Shown here: positions 1 through 12,800 of the stretch, piece by piece | Layout: the number at the start of each line of letters is the position of its first letter | How positions within the stretch are numbered: position 1 is the first letter of the stretch | Origin: Solen grandis | Lineage: Eukaryota > Mollusca > Bivalvia > Adapedonta > Solenidae | Direction of reading: 5' to 3' | NCBI GenBank assembly: GCA_021229015.1 | Contig: CM037777.1 | Span: 23,787,567 to 23,851,566 of the forward strand | DNA: 64,000 bases | The notes under the pieces: generated by a model | The model's input: only the letters and a program-made list of their open reading frames with translations | What the model was told of the DNA's origin: nothing | The model's database searches: none | Position numbers and translations under genes: made by a program

Positions 1-272
1 TGCAAGTAGCTCGCAGGCTGATCAGGTTTTATGCTGTTCGCTGCTCCTCAGTGGCCTGGAAATGAGGACTTAACCCTTTCCCTAAGAGGAAACCTGAAAA
101 GACCTACAACAGCAGCGAGTTATTGGTTTTTTGTTCGCTGCTCCTCAGTGGTCTGGAAATGAGGATTTTGTAATTAAATTTGGAAAGGTTTAACTGTGGT
201 TTTCTGCAGATCAGGCTTTATGTGTTACCTATTGAGTGCATCAAAATGAGTCTATATGAGGGAAAGGGTTAA
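1..272 (-). mobile_element. Partial piggyBac-like MITE, reversed and rearranged copy
   Basis: The right part (about 120-272) is the reverse complement of the left half of the TTAA MITE seen at 30335-30576, 40347-40589 and 50811-51029, and it ends in TATGAGGGAAAGGGTTAA. An extra internal terminus-like stretch (TTAACCCTTTCCCTAAGAGG, near 70) shows that this copy is nested or rearranged. The window start cuts it off. Confidence 0.7.
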
Positions 273-640
273 GGGGGCAGTATATTGGTGTTAGATGTGG
301 ACACACAGAGTTTGGTGAAATATGGGCTTATAGGGTGAGAGTGAATCAGCTTTGTGTTTCATTCATGGACATACAGCATTGGGTCTGATGGTTACATCAT
401 GTATGGACTTACAGAGTGGGATCAAATGGGTAAGCAGAGTGGAACAGATGAGTAAACAGATTAAGGTCATACCCTGTGTTCTCCACAGTAGTGAAACTAT
501 TTTGGGTTGAAATTTGAATATCATACTCAACATTCTTACATCATAATTATGAATTGACCAAGCGGGATCATTTCTGTATGTCAGATTTATATTGTGAGAT
601 TCACAATAATGTTTATGCTTTTATTTTTTTCGAAATAAAA

Positions 641-662
641 CACACACACACACACACACACA
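641..662. repeat. (CA)n microsatellite
   Basis: About 11 uninterrupted CA units lie just upstream of the first visible exon of the RCC1 gene. Confidence 0.95.
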
Positions 663-879
663 AAATGTAAATATTTGAAAATACAATATGCTATTTTTAT
701 CAAAATATGCTGATTAAATAAAAATGATATAAATTGCTTTTGCCTGCTAGATTCCATCTGTGAACAAGAATGATATAAGTTTCTGGATAGACAGAAGTGA
801 TGAACTTTTGACATTGTTCATAAGCTACATGTATAGCTTTCTTTTACCTAAAGTATCCTGTAACTTTCTTTTGTTCCAG

Positions 880-3800
880 AAGCGGCAAGCTGAGATAGCA
901 CGTTTCCGTCAGGACAAGCTGGCAAAGCGAGGGATCTTGGCACTACTTCTCTCAGCTGACATGAGTCACCAGCCTGTGGACATGAAGGAGTTCTCCTACA
1001 ATGTGATAGGACCCAACTGTCTGGCTCAACATCAGCCCGTTCCAGTAAGAAAAAGTCTTGAACCTTTATTTCTTTCATATATTGATCATCCAAAACAAGT
1101 TCTCAAAATTTATTTGATTTACTATCAGTGGTGCAAACGGTGGTCATAATTGTGGGAGAAAGATGGAATACCCAGGGGAAAAAAACACGGTTGTAAGTAA
1201 TGTTGTTGCCTACCCCAGCTCATGGGATTTTTTTTATACACATGACAGTCAATAAAGCTCTGGGTGTTTTGGTGAGAAGCAAAGTGTGTTAATACTACAC
1301 TATCTGGACACTAAATTCTGAAGAATTCTGAACCACATACCCAACAGGGAAGACCACTGAAACACTAAACTACATTTAAAACAAATCTTAATCTTGTTGG
1401 ATTTTGCAGTGTTGCCTTCTTGTCTTCTGGTGTTGATGAGTATATGTTGTTAACAGTATAAAAACCTTACTAGGCTGTAAGCTATTTACTGGCCAATCTT
1501 TTTGTGCTGGTTGCAAAATCCGTTTTTCCAAAAGATTTCAAATATTTAAGCCTTATCCTGATAAAGATGCATTCTGATACTCTGGCTAACAGAACAGACC
1601 CAGATCAGACAGTTCCTTCCAGGAAATACACATACAATATTGTAGCTCATGTTCTCAGAATAAAGATTTAGAAAAAAAAAGTCCATTGTTTTAAATATCA
1701 TTTAAAGTTCAGTGAAAAGATATTCATCAGAATATTCATGAGGTTAGGGATTAAAGTGTCTTATTTCTGCTTAGTCATTTGTAAAATTTTAAAAACTGTT
1801 TATAAATCTAGGTATAAAACATTTTATTGCATTTTTTCAGACACCCAAGTAGTACTGATGCATGTAAGCCCTTGGTTTTCCTGGTACATATAACAGACAT
1901 TTAGCCTTTTCACACAACTTCAAAAGTATTTATCATACATTAATGGATTTTAAAGTATATAAAATTAAGTAAATGTGTATTATTTAAATGATATTTTCAT
2001 TTTCTTCATATTTTTCAGGAGGTGACAGTAGAGGGTTAACATTTGATTTGATTGGTAAAACAAAGAGAAAAACTGTGAAGTGAAGCAGATACACATTAGA
2101 TCATAGTGATATAACCTGATGAAAACAAAGCAAATAGACTGGGTTTAAAGTGGAAAGTGACTTCACTAAATTTTTATTGCCGTTGAGGAAATGAAGAAAT
2201 TTAGCATTCTCTTGTCAGGTGTGACAGAGAAAATGTTTATGAGAGATGAATGAGGTTCACATATTAAACAGAGAGCCATGCCATATGACAGTGGGTCTGG
2301 AGGCAGAACCTGTATCATTTCCATGAGTGTCAATGTCATTACTGTCAGGTTATTAACACCAGGATTGATAATTTGACAGTCTTTTCCATTGGGAAATAAC
2401 TGTTATGAATCTTAACAAAGGGTTATAATTTTATTATGACAGAGTGATCAACATATCATTTTATAAGAGTTAGTATGTGATGTATGATAAATGTAGCTAA
2501 AAAGTTGCTCTGATATTAGAGGTGATGTATAGAGATCGTCAGGCAGCATATTTTTATCATATTGGATAACCTACTATACCATATTGTGTGTGTGAGAGAG
2601 AGACTGTCAAAGGGCCCTTTGGTCCAGTGGTAGGTTTATAACTGTGCTTTGGTCCAGTGGTAAGGTTTATAACTGTGGAGCTGAAGGATGTGGGTTCAAA
2701 CACCTTTTGGGCTAGAATAGTTCATGACATACCCAGGTACAAAGTACTGGTCCAATCCAGGAGTGAGACGGGGGGAGTGTCAATGGAATTTTATGTGTAA
2801 AATATATTTATGACAAAGTAACTAGAGAGAAAACATCAGCCTACAACTGATTTTACGCAAATGTTAAGTATAATTGCTGCCCTATTCTGAAGGCTGTTGA
2901 GTGGGTCTTTTACATGTAATGGTTGGAATTCTCAATTTGTCTGTGATACACAAACTTTTTTTCTACTGATATATCTATATATCTGTTGTGGTTTTATATG
3001 AAAGATATTTTATTTTCTAATAATACATACATGTATGTAACAATCTTGAAATGATGCATTGTTTTACCTTTTAAAAGTATCAGTCTATGAGAATTTCTAT
3101 GTTGTACTTGGACCATTGGACCATTATTTATCATCATCTAAGTACAAAGAAACCCTTAATAGGAAATATCTAAATAGTTTACATGTCATAGGTTAGGCAT
3201 TAAAATCTATTGGCAACACAAAATTTTTCATAAATGAACTACTTGATAATATTTAAACACAGAAATTTTCAGATATTTTAACTTTGAAAGACCATAAAGC
3301 TTTTTTAGCTCACCTGAGCATAGCTCAGGGTGAGCTTTTAGGATACTTGATTGTCTGTCGTCCGTCAACAATTTTGATGTTTACACACTAGATTTTGATC
3401 CAATCTTCCTCAAACTTGGTCAGAATGTTTGTCTTGATGATATCTTGAACCCTTTCGAAAATGGGTCAGGTTGGATCCAAAAGTAGGTCAGTAGGTCAAA
3501 TCTTAGAAAAATCTTGTTTACACACTAGAGGCCACAATTTTGATCCAATCTTCCTCAAACTTGGTCAGAATGTTTGTCTTGATGATATCTTGAACCCTTT
3601 CGAAAATGGGTCAGGTTGGATCAAAAAGTAGGTCAGTAAGTCAAATCTTAGAAAAATCTTGTTTACACACTAGAGGCCACAATTTTGATCCAATCTTCCT
3701 CAAACTTGGTCAGATTGTTTGTCATGATGATATCTCGAACCAACTGAAAAATGGATGGGGCTGGACAGAAATGTAGGTCAGTAGGTCAAATCTTAGAAAA

Positions 3801-6800
3801 ATCTTGTTTATACTCTGAGGGCAACATTTTTGGTCCAATCATCCTCAAACTTTGGCAGAATGTTTGTCATGATGATATCTTTTGTGGATGGGGTCAGAAA
3901 ATTCCTGAACATTGTTTCACCTCATCATCTTAATTCTAAAGCAATCTGTTTTGTACAGGCAATGAATGATACTTTTCTCAGGTGAGCGACTAGGGCCATC
4001 TTGGCCCTCTTGTTTCTTTTCACTTAACACTTTTGTTAAAGGTATTGCTTGTGGTTATTTATTTCTATTTGCTGAGATTATCTGAAAGATGGTTAAGATG
4101 ACATTTTTAAGGATTTTGCCATGTTTATTTACAGAAATTCACTTGTACTTATTTGAAACATAAATACATGTAACTACTTTTGGTCGAACTTGCATGTAAA
4201 TTTGATAAGAATGAATGGAAAACTGTATACTATTTGAAATTATTTATTTTGTTAATATTTCGCCTGTGAATTTTAATGGTCATTTATTGTCCGTCCAGTT
4301 AGTTTATATTTATTTTTGCTTGTAGATATTATAGGTATGTGTAAATAAGAAATAAACACTAAATTAATTTGTGTTTTTGTTTTTTTCTTCTGTTTCTATG
4401 CCAAGAGAAGTCACGATAAACATTGTCAAAGCTGATCAGCCAGTGATCTCAAATAATTATGTTCCAAAAGGTGCACCCCTGCGTGATCTTGCCCCGTTCT
4501 CTTGATCTCAATCTCAAATTTGAGTATCCTATTGTAAATCATACTTAAGTGCATTGTACATGTACCATTTTTATTTTTGAGAACACGGGGCCTGGCCTGC
4601 TTTTCATAAAGCATCTCAAAACATTTTAGGGACAAGAATTCTTTTATTTATTGGCCTATTGCTTACAATCTCAGATAAGAATGCTCTTGAGGAGTATGGT
4701 TTTTGATTTCTTCAAAATTCCATATTATTGATACATTTGTTGTAAAGGTCATTCCTCTCAGATAGGAAAGGATCATATAACTCCATTTGATGCCACTAAG
4801 TCAGATTCATACCTTTAATTTATATATAATCGCACATATCTTGTCCAGTACATATCCTCATCTTAGCATTTGAATGAATATTGGTAATGATATAATACAT
4901 TAACTGAATATAATATTAAATGAAAATGTGAGCTGTAAAAAACAGCTGTAGCAGTTTCTAAAAGAGATTACGCTGAGGCAAATACAAAAAAATAACAAGA
5001 GCGGATCTCAGTAGAGATTAGATAATGAACATAAAATGCTTTTGGTCAAGTGACATACATGACTGTCAAAAGTAGGTCATTGATTTGAACCCTGTTGGGG
5101 GGGGGGCAAAAATCTAGGAAGTCATTTTCAAATGCAATATACTATACCAAACCGGGAACCCTTGAGAAGGAGTATAATTTGAAGGAACTTGTTTCTCAGT
5201 TGATGTAAATAAAAAATAAAAATAAGATTGTGAAATGTCAAAAAAATATTACAGTCATGGACATTTTAACAAGGACAATGACTATTTTTTTACAATTCGG
5301 TTCGCAAGAAATAGAATAGTTTCTTGGAAACTAGACTTTACATTTCTATCCTTTCCGGTAGTTTCTTTACATAGGGGTGATACACTACGTACTTATGTCC
5401 CCTTGAGTGTTCTTTTCTCATGTGATTTTTCGTGTGCCTCCTTAGATGTCAACAGACTAACTATATTAGATGTTCGAAAATGTACACTTTGTTTAAACTT
5501 GTGAGACTGATATCCGTCAAAAATGATGTAAAACCTGTCAATATACAAAAGTATGCATGGCGGCAAAACGGAGAGGCAAGTTTACTAGCTCTATCATGTT
5601 CAAACGGTAAGCAATTGTCTTCCTTACACCTTCATTTTTTTACCATCAGTTTCGATGGTTTGAACTTACTTGTTGACGACAAGAGTATGTAAAGATAAAA
5701 ATGTTCTTACCTTTGAACAATGATAATTTTAATTGATATATGGGTTTTATTAATTATTTTACTTTTCTTAAAGTTATACACAGAGGATCTCATCTAAATC
5801 TAAAAATCAAAACATACAGTTACAATTTACAAAGGTGGTAGGTGGTTTCAGATCCAAATTCATTTGTAGTGAACTATGTCCGTTTAAATAAATTATAGAA
5901 ACTTAGCAACCACCTATTTTTATTTGTCACAAAATATGTATGCCCCAACTATATTTTCTGACTTTAAATGTATAGTAATTACAGGGCTTTCCACAGGATT
6001 TTGGTAAGGCGCCCCGGTAACTCAATATTTCCGGGGATGCAACCCAACGTTAAGAATGATAATCATTTTCGTAACTATAACCATTATTTATATTGAGACA
6101 AGTTTTTTTTTAGACTTCTTCTGTTTCTTTTTTTTTTTCTTTTTTGTTCTTTCTTTTATTTTATTTTATTTTTTTCAGGTTGTTAATGAAAGTGTTATGT
6201 ATGCTCACTTCTCGCCGACGTCATAATGTCCGTCGACGAACATTACACATTTTAACGGTTCCGGTTTAACTTTCGCACTAACCTAATGCTTTTGTTTGTA
6301 ATGTCATTGACCAGTTTTCTTTCTGTTTGAAATGCACATTACCGTATCCTTTTATCTTACTCGGAGACGGTATCTTTGAGTATCATTTTACCGGAAATGA
6401 CATTGAACTGTGTTGAAAATATGCCAGGCTCCCGCGTGTTTAAGTTGCGTCACTCTGGCTGAACACAGTTCACGTTTTATAAAAATTACTGTTATTTAAC
6501 TCGATGCTGATACAGATTAAAAGTATATAGACAAATGTCCTCTAAGAAAATTATATGCTTTTCGTGTAAAGTTGTTGTTGTTTTGTTTTGTATATGCTTG
6601 TTCTTTCCTTCTTTGTTCCTTTCATGGCCAATGGGATGAGAAGGGAATTAGGAATAGAATATAACAACAACTCATTACTATTGTTTCGCATATTTAATAG
6701 AATTGTTTGGAGTATATAAGGGTAATTCCAAGACTGGTTGGCCCAGTGTCAGGATAATGTGACTAGGTGTAGGACAGGGCTTTCCACAAGTTCCTATATC

Positions 6801-9800
6801 TCCGTCAGGCATGTCTCTGGCGCTGAATACTTGGAACTTCTGGAGAAGCGGTAGGTCAGGGAATCTGTCCTCAACGTTTCTGATCACAGCTTCCAGGAAT
6901 GGTTTGTAGACAGTTGCGCGGTAGTCCTCAATCTGTCCGTCGCTTGGTATCTTTACCTTGGAGCCGTCGTTGCTGATTTGTTCAATTCGGCTGACGGCGG
7001 ATCTGTAGTGCTCACCGGGCTCACTTCTTAGGCCTCGCAGGACAGCCAGTGTTCCGCGGACTAGTGGCTTTACAGTTGTAAACACCGCGTCTCGGGTTTG
7101 CATGGCCTTCGACAGTTCGGACAGGTGTGGCAATATGTCGCACATCATGTGAGAAGACAACACAAACCTGAAGTCTTGGGTGAAGACGGACAGGCCGACA
7201 GCTTTCACGTCATTTCGTTCTGATGCCTCCCTCTCCAAACTAGTGTAGACAGATGGAAGACACTTCCTCAGTGTTGTTGTTGCCTTGTCATGGGACAGCC
7301 AGCGCACGTCTTTTGCTTTTGTGACACCGCTCCCATGCTGGGTCGAAACCAGAAAGCCTCTCCTTCCTGTCTGGAAGTCTTTGAATCTTGGCAGGAGGCT
7401 CCGAAACACGATCACCTTTATTGTCACGTGCACTAACACTCTCAGTCTCATTTGAACACGGAACTTCCACAGTCCTTGGACTAAAAAACCTTGTGATAGT
7501 TCCAGAGTCAGGGAAATGTCTCTTTTTACCCCGTGGGGCAGCCATTGCAACACTTTTCAAGTTTAATCATGCACAATCACAATATCGAATCAGATAATCC
7601 AGCACTAATAATTTATCCAAAAGAGCGGAGAAGAAATTGACTTAATTTTCGGAAGATAACGCACAATGACGATTGCTTACCTTTTCATTTGAATTTATAT
7701 ACATTTTCGAGTACCGAATGTCATGTGAACATCATAGTACCCGGTACACAACGGGAAGTGTCAGTTTGCCATCGTTACATATTGGCGCCAATTAATCTTG
7801 ATTAGTGCCGAAGTCCCCCATTTTCGCACCTTTCAAAGTCTGTCTAGGGGGACACTGGGTGGCATTGACTTATTCATGATTTTAGTGACTTTTTTATTAC
7901 CATTACTGGTTCATTGAAAAAAACAACAACAAATATATTTTATTTAATTTTCACTTTAAATGCTGTCATTAATAAATCGAAAGTTATAACTTGACTGGTA
8001 GATAATGTTCCTCTCCATTTACTTATATAACAGAAGGGGGAGAATATATATATTAGATAATTGGTTGAAAGTCAACTTGTTATATGAATTTTATTTCGTG
8101 ATTCGAATTTTATTTGAATTCAAAGTTTTCGTACAAAAGTGTTTTGCTCACAATTTCACGCTTAATCTTCAACGAGTTGACTCACTTGCGTTACAGCCAT
8201 ATCATATTTCTTATAAACACAGTTCTAATTCTACAGATATTTTCGAAAGGGGCTGCTCAATCTGATTTATTTTTTTACTTGACTCTTGTGTTTTGAAAAA
8301 AAAATCTTTACAACTTAAGTTTTAAAGTCAAATTATGATAATTATTATGCATTTCGTTTCTGGAGAGTTTGGCGAGCATATAATTTACTTACATAAGCAT
8401 AGTTGATAGTGCACCTTTTATATGCATAATTCAATCCATATTAAATACCTCTATGATATTATCATTTATTGAGTTAACACACAAAATAAGCATCTTTAAC
8501 CTGAGCTGTAATACGATGTTTATGATGCGTAGTTTCATTAATAAATGTTGTGTCTGTGACTGCAGAAGAAAAAAAGAGAATAGATATAAATGATAGGTTT
8601 CAACTTGCATTGAATTCATGAAATAACGTGGGGGAAGGTTTTTTTTTTTCCTTAATGCTATAACCATGGGTTACGTTTATGTCTTTGTAATTCGATCAAA
8701 GTACATGCGTTCCTCCTTTACTCAGATTTTCATGATTCATCACGTTTTTATGCACGATTGCCAAACATTCATTTCAAATAATATTTCTAACAGTTAGAAA
8801 TATGTTTTATGTATTGTGACTTGCATATTTCATCGTTAAATGCAAAACCGATATCTGGACTGTACTCCGCATACTAAACCAACTTGACTTCGACATATGG
8901 CGCGTAAACATCGAGGGTTAAGAGCAAAACAATGCTAAGTGCTGGTATGTTCTTATGTACCTAGCATAGTTTCACTTTCAACCCTCAACTTGTTTCCTTA
9001 GGCCACTGTCTTCACACTTTGGAGGGTACTGATAAGCATCATATACACGACACTGTCTGACAGCATCGTGTAGGTGTGTGTACTGGTGTCATGCTGGGAA
9101 GTTGCGAGACAAGACGCGAAAGCGTGGTTCTCGGTTACCGAGGCAAGGTATGATTTGGTAAGCAGACAAATTCAGACGCCCCGGCGATTCTGATTGAGAT
9201 TTTAGGCGCCCCGGTGACTCTGATTTCAAAATTCAGTCGCCCCGGCCCCGGGGCGCTTGTTGCGTCTGTGGAAAGGCCTGTAATTAGTTTGCTCGTATAA
9301 ACTGAAAATAAAAAAAAAAATGACAAGAAATCATGAAAAAACAGCATTTAAAAAAAACAAACATGGTGTTTATATTTACAGGAAATATAACCTCATACAT
9401 CATTTTGGCAATCAAAACTTCTGAAACACAAGTGTTGTGTAGTGTTGCTATATAAATTTTATGTAAGAAAATGCTAGAAAACAATTTTGATTTTGTTAGT
9501 ATGTTGATTTGTCTCTAAAATAGCAATTTAATGAACAGTAATGGCAATTGTGGTGAAAACATCTTAAACTGTAGTCATTTGTGTTTTTTTTATTTTCCTT
9601 GTTCTATTAGAGACTGATCCTCCTAATATCCTGTACATTCCAGGGTGAGTGTATGTTGTTTTGGTTTTTTTTGCCCATTTGAAGACTGATATTTGGTTGT
9701 GTTCCCAATTGAAAAAAAGTGTTTTCCTTCCCAAACCAAGGAGAAAATTCCCATTTCAAGGAACAAAAAAATATATCTCCATTTTTACGATGTGTTTGGG

Positions 9801-12800
9801 GACAAAAGTATCGAGTCCAAATAATATGGTTGAGTAATCACATAAGTAGTGACTAATATGAAAACTTGTTAGACTAAAGTTACCATCATACAAGGGTTGA
9901 ATGAACCATATTTATTTTTTATATATAACATGATGTGAGTTTTTCCCAATTTTGTCTAAATGCAAAAAAAAAAAAAAAAATCCCAATTCTGGAGGTCGGG
10001 TCATTTTCCAAAAATGGTGAGAAAAGACTCTGCATTCATAATGACAATACTCAGGAAAATAAATACTGATATAATCCTTATCTGAAATACTGAAGTTCAG
10101 GACTTCAAAGTAGGAGTTTCGGGGAAAAAGATAATAAAGAAAAAAATAAGCATATTTCCTGTAAGTGTAAAACAATTCCAACCAAGTTATATTCTTCATA
10201 AGTCAATGAAGTGATCCAGAAATATAGAATAATATTGCAGGGCAAGTGAAAAATCAGAACATATCTTCGTATTTTTCTTGATTTGGCGATCGCAGATTTG
10301 AGACAGGTGAGTTATAATTTCAGGAATTTTACACCCATGGGATATATAATGCATTACAGGATTCATTGTCCTACAATACAACCTGAGTGGTGAGCAGTCA
10401 GTCACAAAGCAGATTGTTTGGCCACCAGATCAGCCAATTACATCCATGTGTTTTGACCCTACTGTGGCATGGCTGCTTGTCCAGGCAGAGAATGGTGATA
10501 TTTTCATCATCCCAGCCATTGCAATGCTGGTATGTACGAATCACATGTATGTCTTAGAATGATTGCATGTAAAGTATTTTACATTTACTAGTAATTATTT
10601 TACTTAAAGGTAGTCAAGTTTTTTTTAAATACAGTTGGTGATTTTAACTATTAAATTTTGTTGTGCATTTGGTTACCATTAGAATGTGTCTGGCCATTAA
10701 AAAATATCAGACTGTCATCTTTTCCCAGAACATGTTCTGCAGTGTTACTTTCTCATCTGAAATGCACTTTCAAGTTGCCACCAGCATAAAACCAGATCAG
10801 CATGCAAGAATTATAAGATTATAAGAATTATAGTTTCATATATCATTTCATGTTAACTCTTACTGTTCATAATTATGATGTTTGTCATCATGAATGAAAT
10901 GCTGACTGTCAGATTTCTTGTATCTTACTATGCTGTGCGATTGACTTTGACTTTTCCAATAATTTTACATCGATAAAACTGGTCACTCTCACTCTTACAG
11001 TATAAAAAAAAGACATTGTGTAGGCCAGTCAGAAAAAGCTCTGCCCCTTGGCTTCACCTGGTTATTGATTTTTTAGCAGTTTTGTTAACTTTCTTGATGG
11101 TAATGTTGGACTCTATTGACTTAAAAATTCATATTCCCTTTAAAGGGTGTCAGTGGTGCGTGTTGATTGATTGTTCGTATGGGTAAGTCTATAGAATGAC
11201 ATTCGGGGATTTTAAACAATTCCTACATGAATAAGTGCTGCAGTTAAAATGGCTAGATGTGGTTTAAAGCTACACGTTCCTAGACCATGATAACATGGAC
11301 GACTCACGCTCAATGTTTGACAGTAACTATGCCACACTGCTTTTGCTGTGTTTTTATTAACTCACTCTTGCTTAACACTCTGAAGTAAAGTGTCATCTAT
11401 TTTGTTTCCTCCTTGTTGTTTAAATTTATTTATTATTATCTCACAAAGATCATCACTTTCCTTTCGACATGGTGAAACATATCAATTAGCGTGTGAAACA
11501 GATTGCACAATGTGACATATTCATTGTTCCGCGAATTATAAAAATAGAACTATAATTCTGCCCACTTGATTCCTCTCACGAAGGAGGCGTGGTATCGAAA
11601 CGACATTATACTTGACAGGCGGTAAGGTAAATGGAATATCGATTTTTTGTTAAAGTGTAATTCTAGAAAAGTCAAAGTCAATCGCACGGCGTAGTAACAT
11701 ATTGTCTGTTTCATGTTGATACAGGATCCTGAGAGTAAGCCAAACCAGATCTGGCGGCTAGATGATGTGACCATCATTACATCTCTCAAACCCAGTGGTA
11801 CACCAACCATCACCCTCTGGTGGCTGTCACTGAACAGTCAGCAGGTGGCCATAGTGGGAACTAAGGTATGGTGGTGAAATATTTATGTTATACTGGTATA
11901 TTGTGATACTGAGTAAAGTCAATATTGTACAATGATACAAAATGCGAAATCTGGTTTTGCCAATATTTTACAGTTTTGTTAGTGCTATCATTTTTGCATC
12001 TGAAGTCAACGATTCACCTAAGGATCAAAGGTAAATGCCGACAAATGACTGAAAATGAGTCCATGTCAGGGGAGATAATTTCAAACAACTTGAGAAAGGT
12101 GGTGTATTAGATATCAGCGCATTTGTGTAATTCCTTACAAGAATATTTGTTATAAAAATGAGTAAGGAGGTATAATAAACAATCTCAAGACAATGGGTAA
12201 AAGACTAAATAAAGAATATTTGTTGTTTATCAGCTGATTATTTCATCCAAACAAGATATGATTTGAAATAGCCGCCCCCAAATTATAGTATGATCAAATA
12301 TGGCAATATTTTAGGTACTTGTTGTGATACACTCTTTTGGTATCGTAATTGCTCATTTACACTTTAAGTAAATTGTGACAGCCCTAGTGAAATGGTTGTT
12401 TAAGAGCTAGCACTGCAGTTAAATATACTACTCAAAGTTTGCTAAGCACCACCGGCTATTTTCCCATAGAGTCGCATTAAAACACATGCTTAATGTAATG
12501 CTATGTACCTGAAAGGAAAGTGTTAGCTGACCATCATTTTTACACATAGTTTTTGTCAAAATGATAGAAAAGAGACTCAAAAATGAATTACAACGATTTA
12601 GCCAATTCCTGTCATTAGTTGGCAACTTCACAAAAGTGTGTTTTTTGCAAGAAATGGCATATATAAATTGAAGTTAAATCTTTTTATCAATACAGAAAAA
12701 AATGACCATGAACAGGCCAACATCGTCACAAATATCCACAAAAGTATTCCATTTAGAAAACAGGAATATTTGAAGATCAAAGTTCTGAATTTAGTTGACT

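Larger units (their letters stand above)
5982..9280 (-). mobile_element. Decayed hAT-type DNA transposon
   Basis: The left end CAGGGCTTTCCACAGGATTT pairs with the right end, whose reverse complement starts CAGGCCTTTCCACAGACG. Both ends are flanked by TAATTA (5976-5981 and 9281-9286). The inside holds a broken transposase gene on the minus strand (6678-7545) and subterminal CGCCCCGG boxes. hAT elements normally make 8-bp target duplications; here only 6 bp agree, so the duplication has decayed or the class differs. It sits inside an intron of the RCC1 gene. Confidence 0.8.
1045..9610 (+). other. First visible intron of the RCC1 gene, 8.6 kb, packed with repeats
   Basis: It contains SINE fragments, a hairpin-ended tandem-array element (3307-4014) and a whole decayed hAT element (5982-9280). 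The stretches 1700-2600, 4020-5980 and 9290-9600 show only AT-rich unique or old repeat sequence. I see no exon in them, though a short unrecognised exon cannot be excluded. Confidence 0.6.

Noticed and set aside
6678..7553. 291-codon open frame as one transposase
   Set aside because: Its first about 80 residues are a wrong-frame shadow; the real transposase N-terminus is in the overlapping frame, and the last part is SINE sequence.
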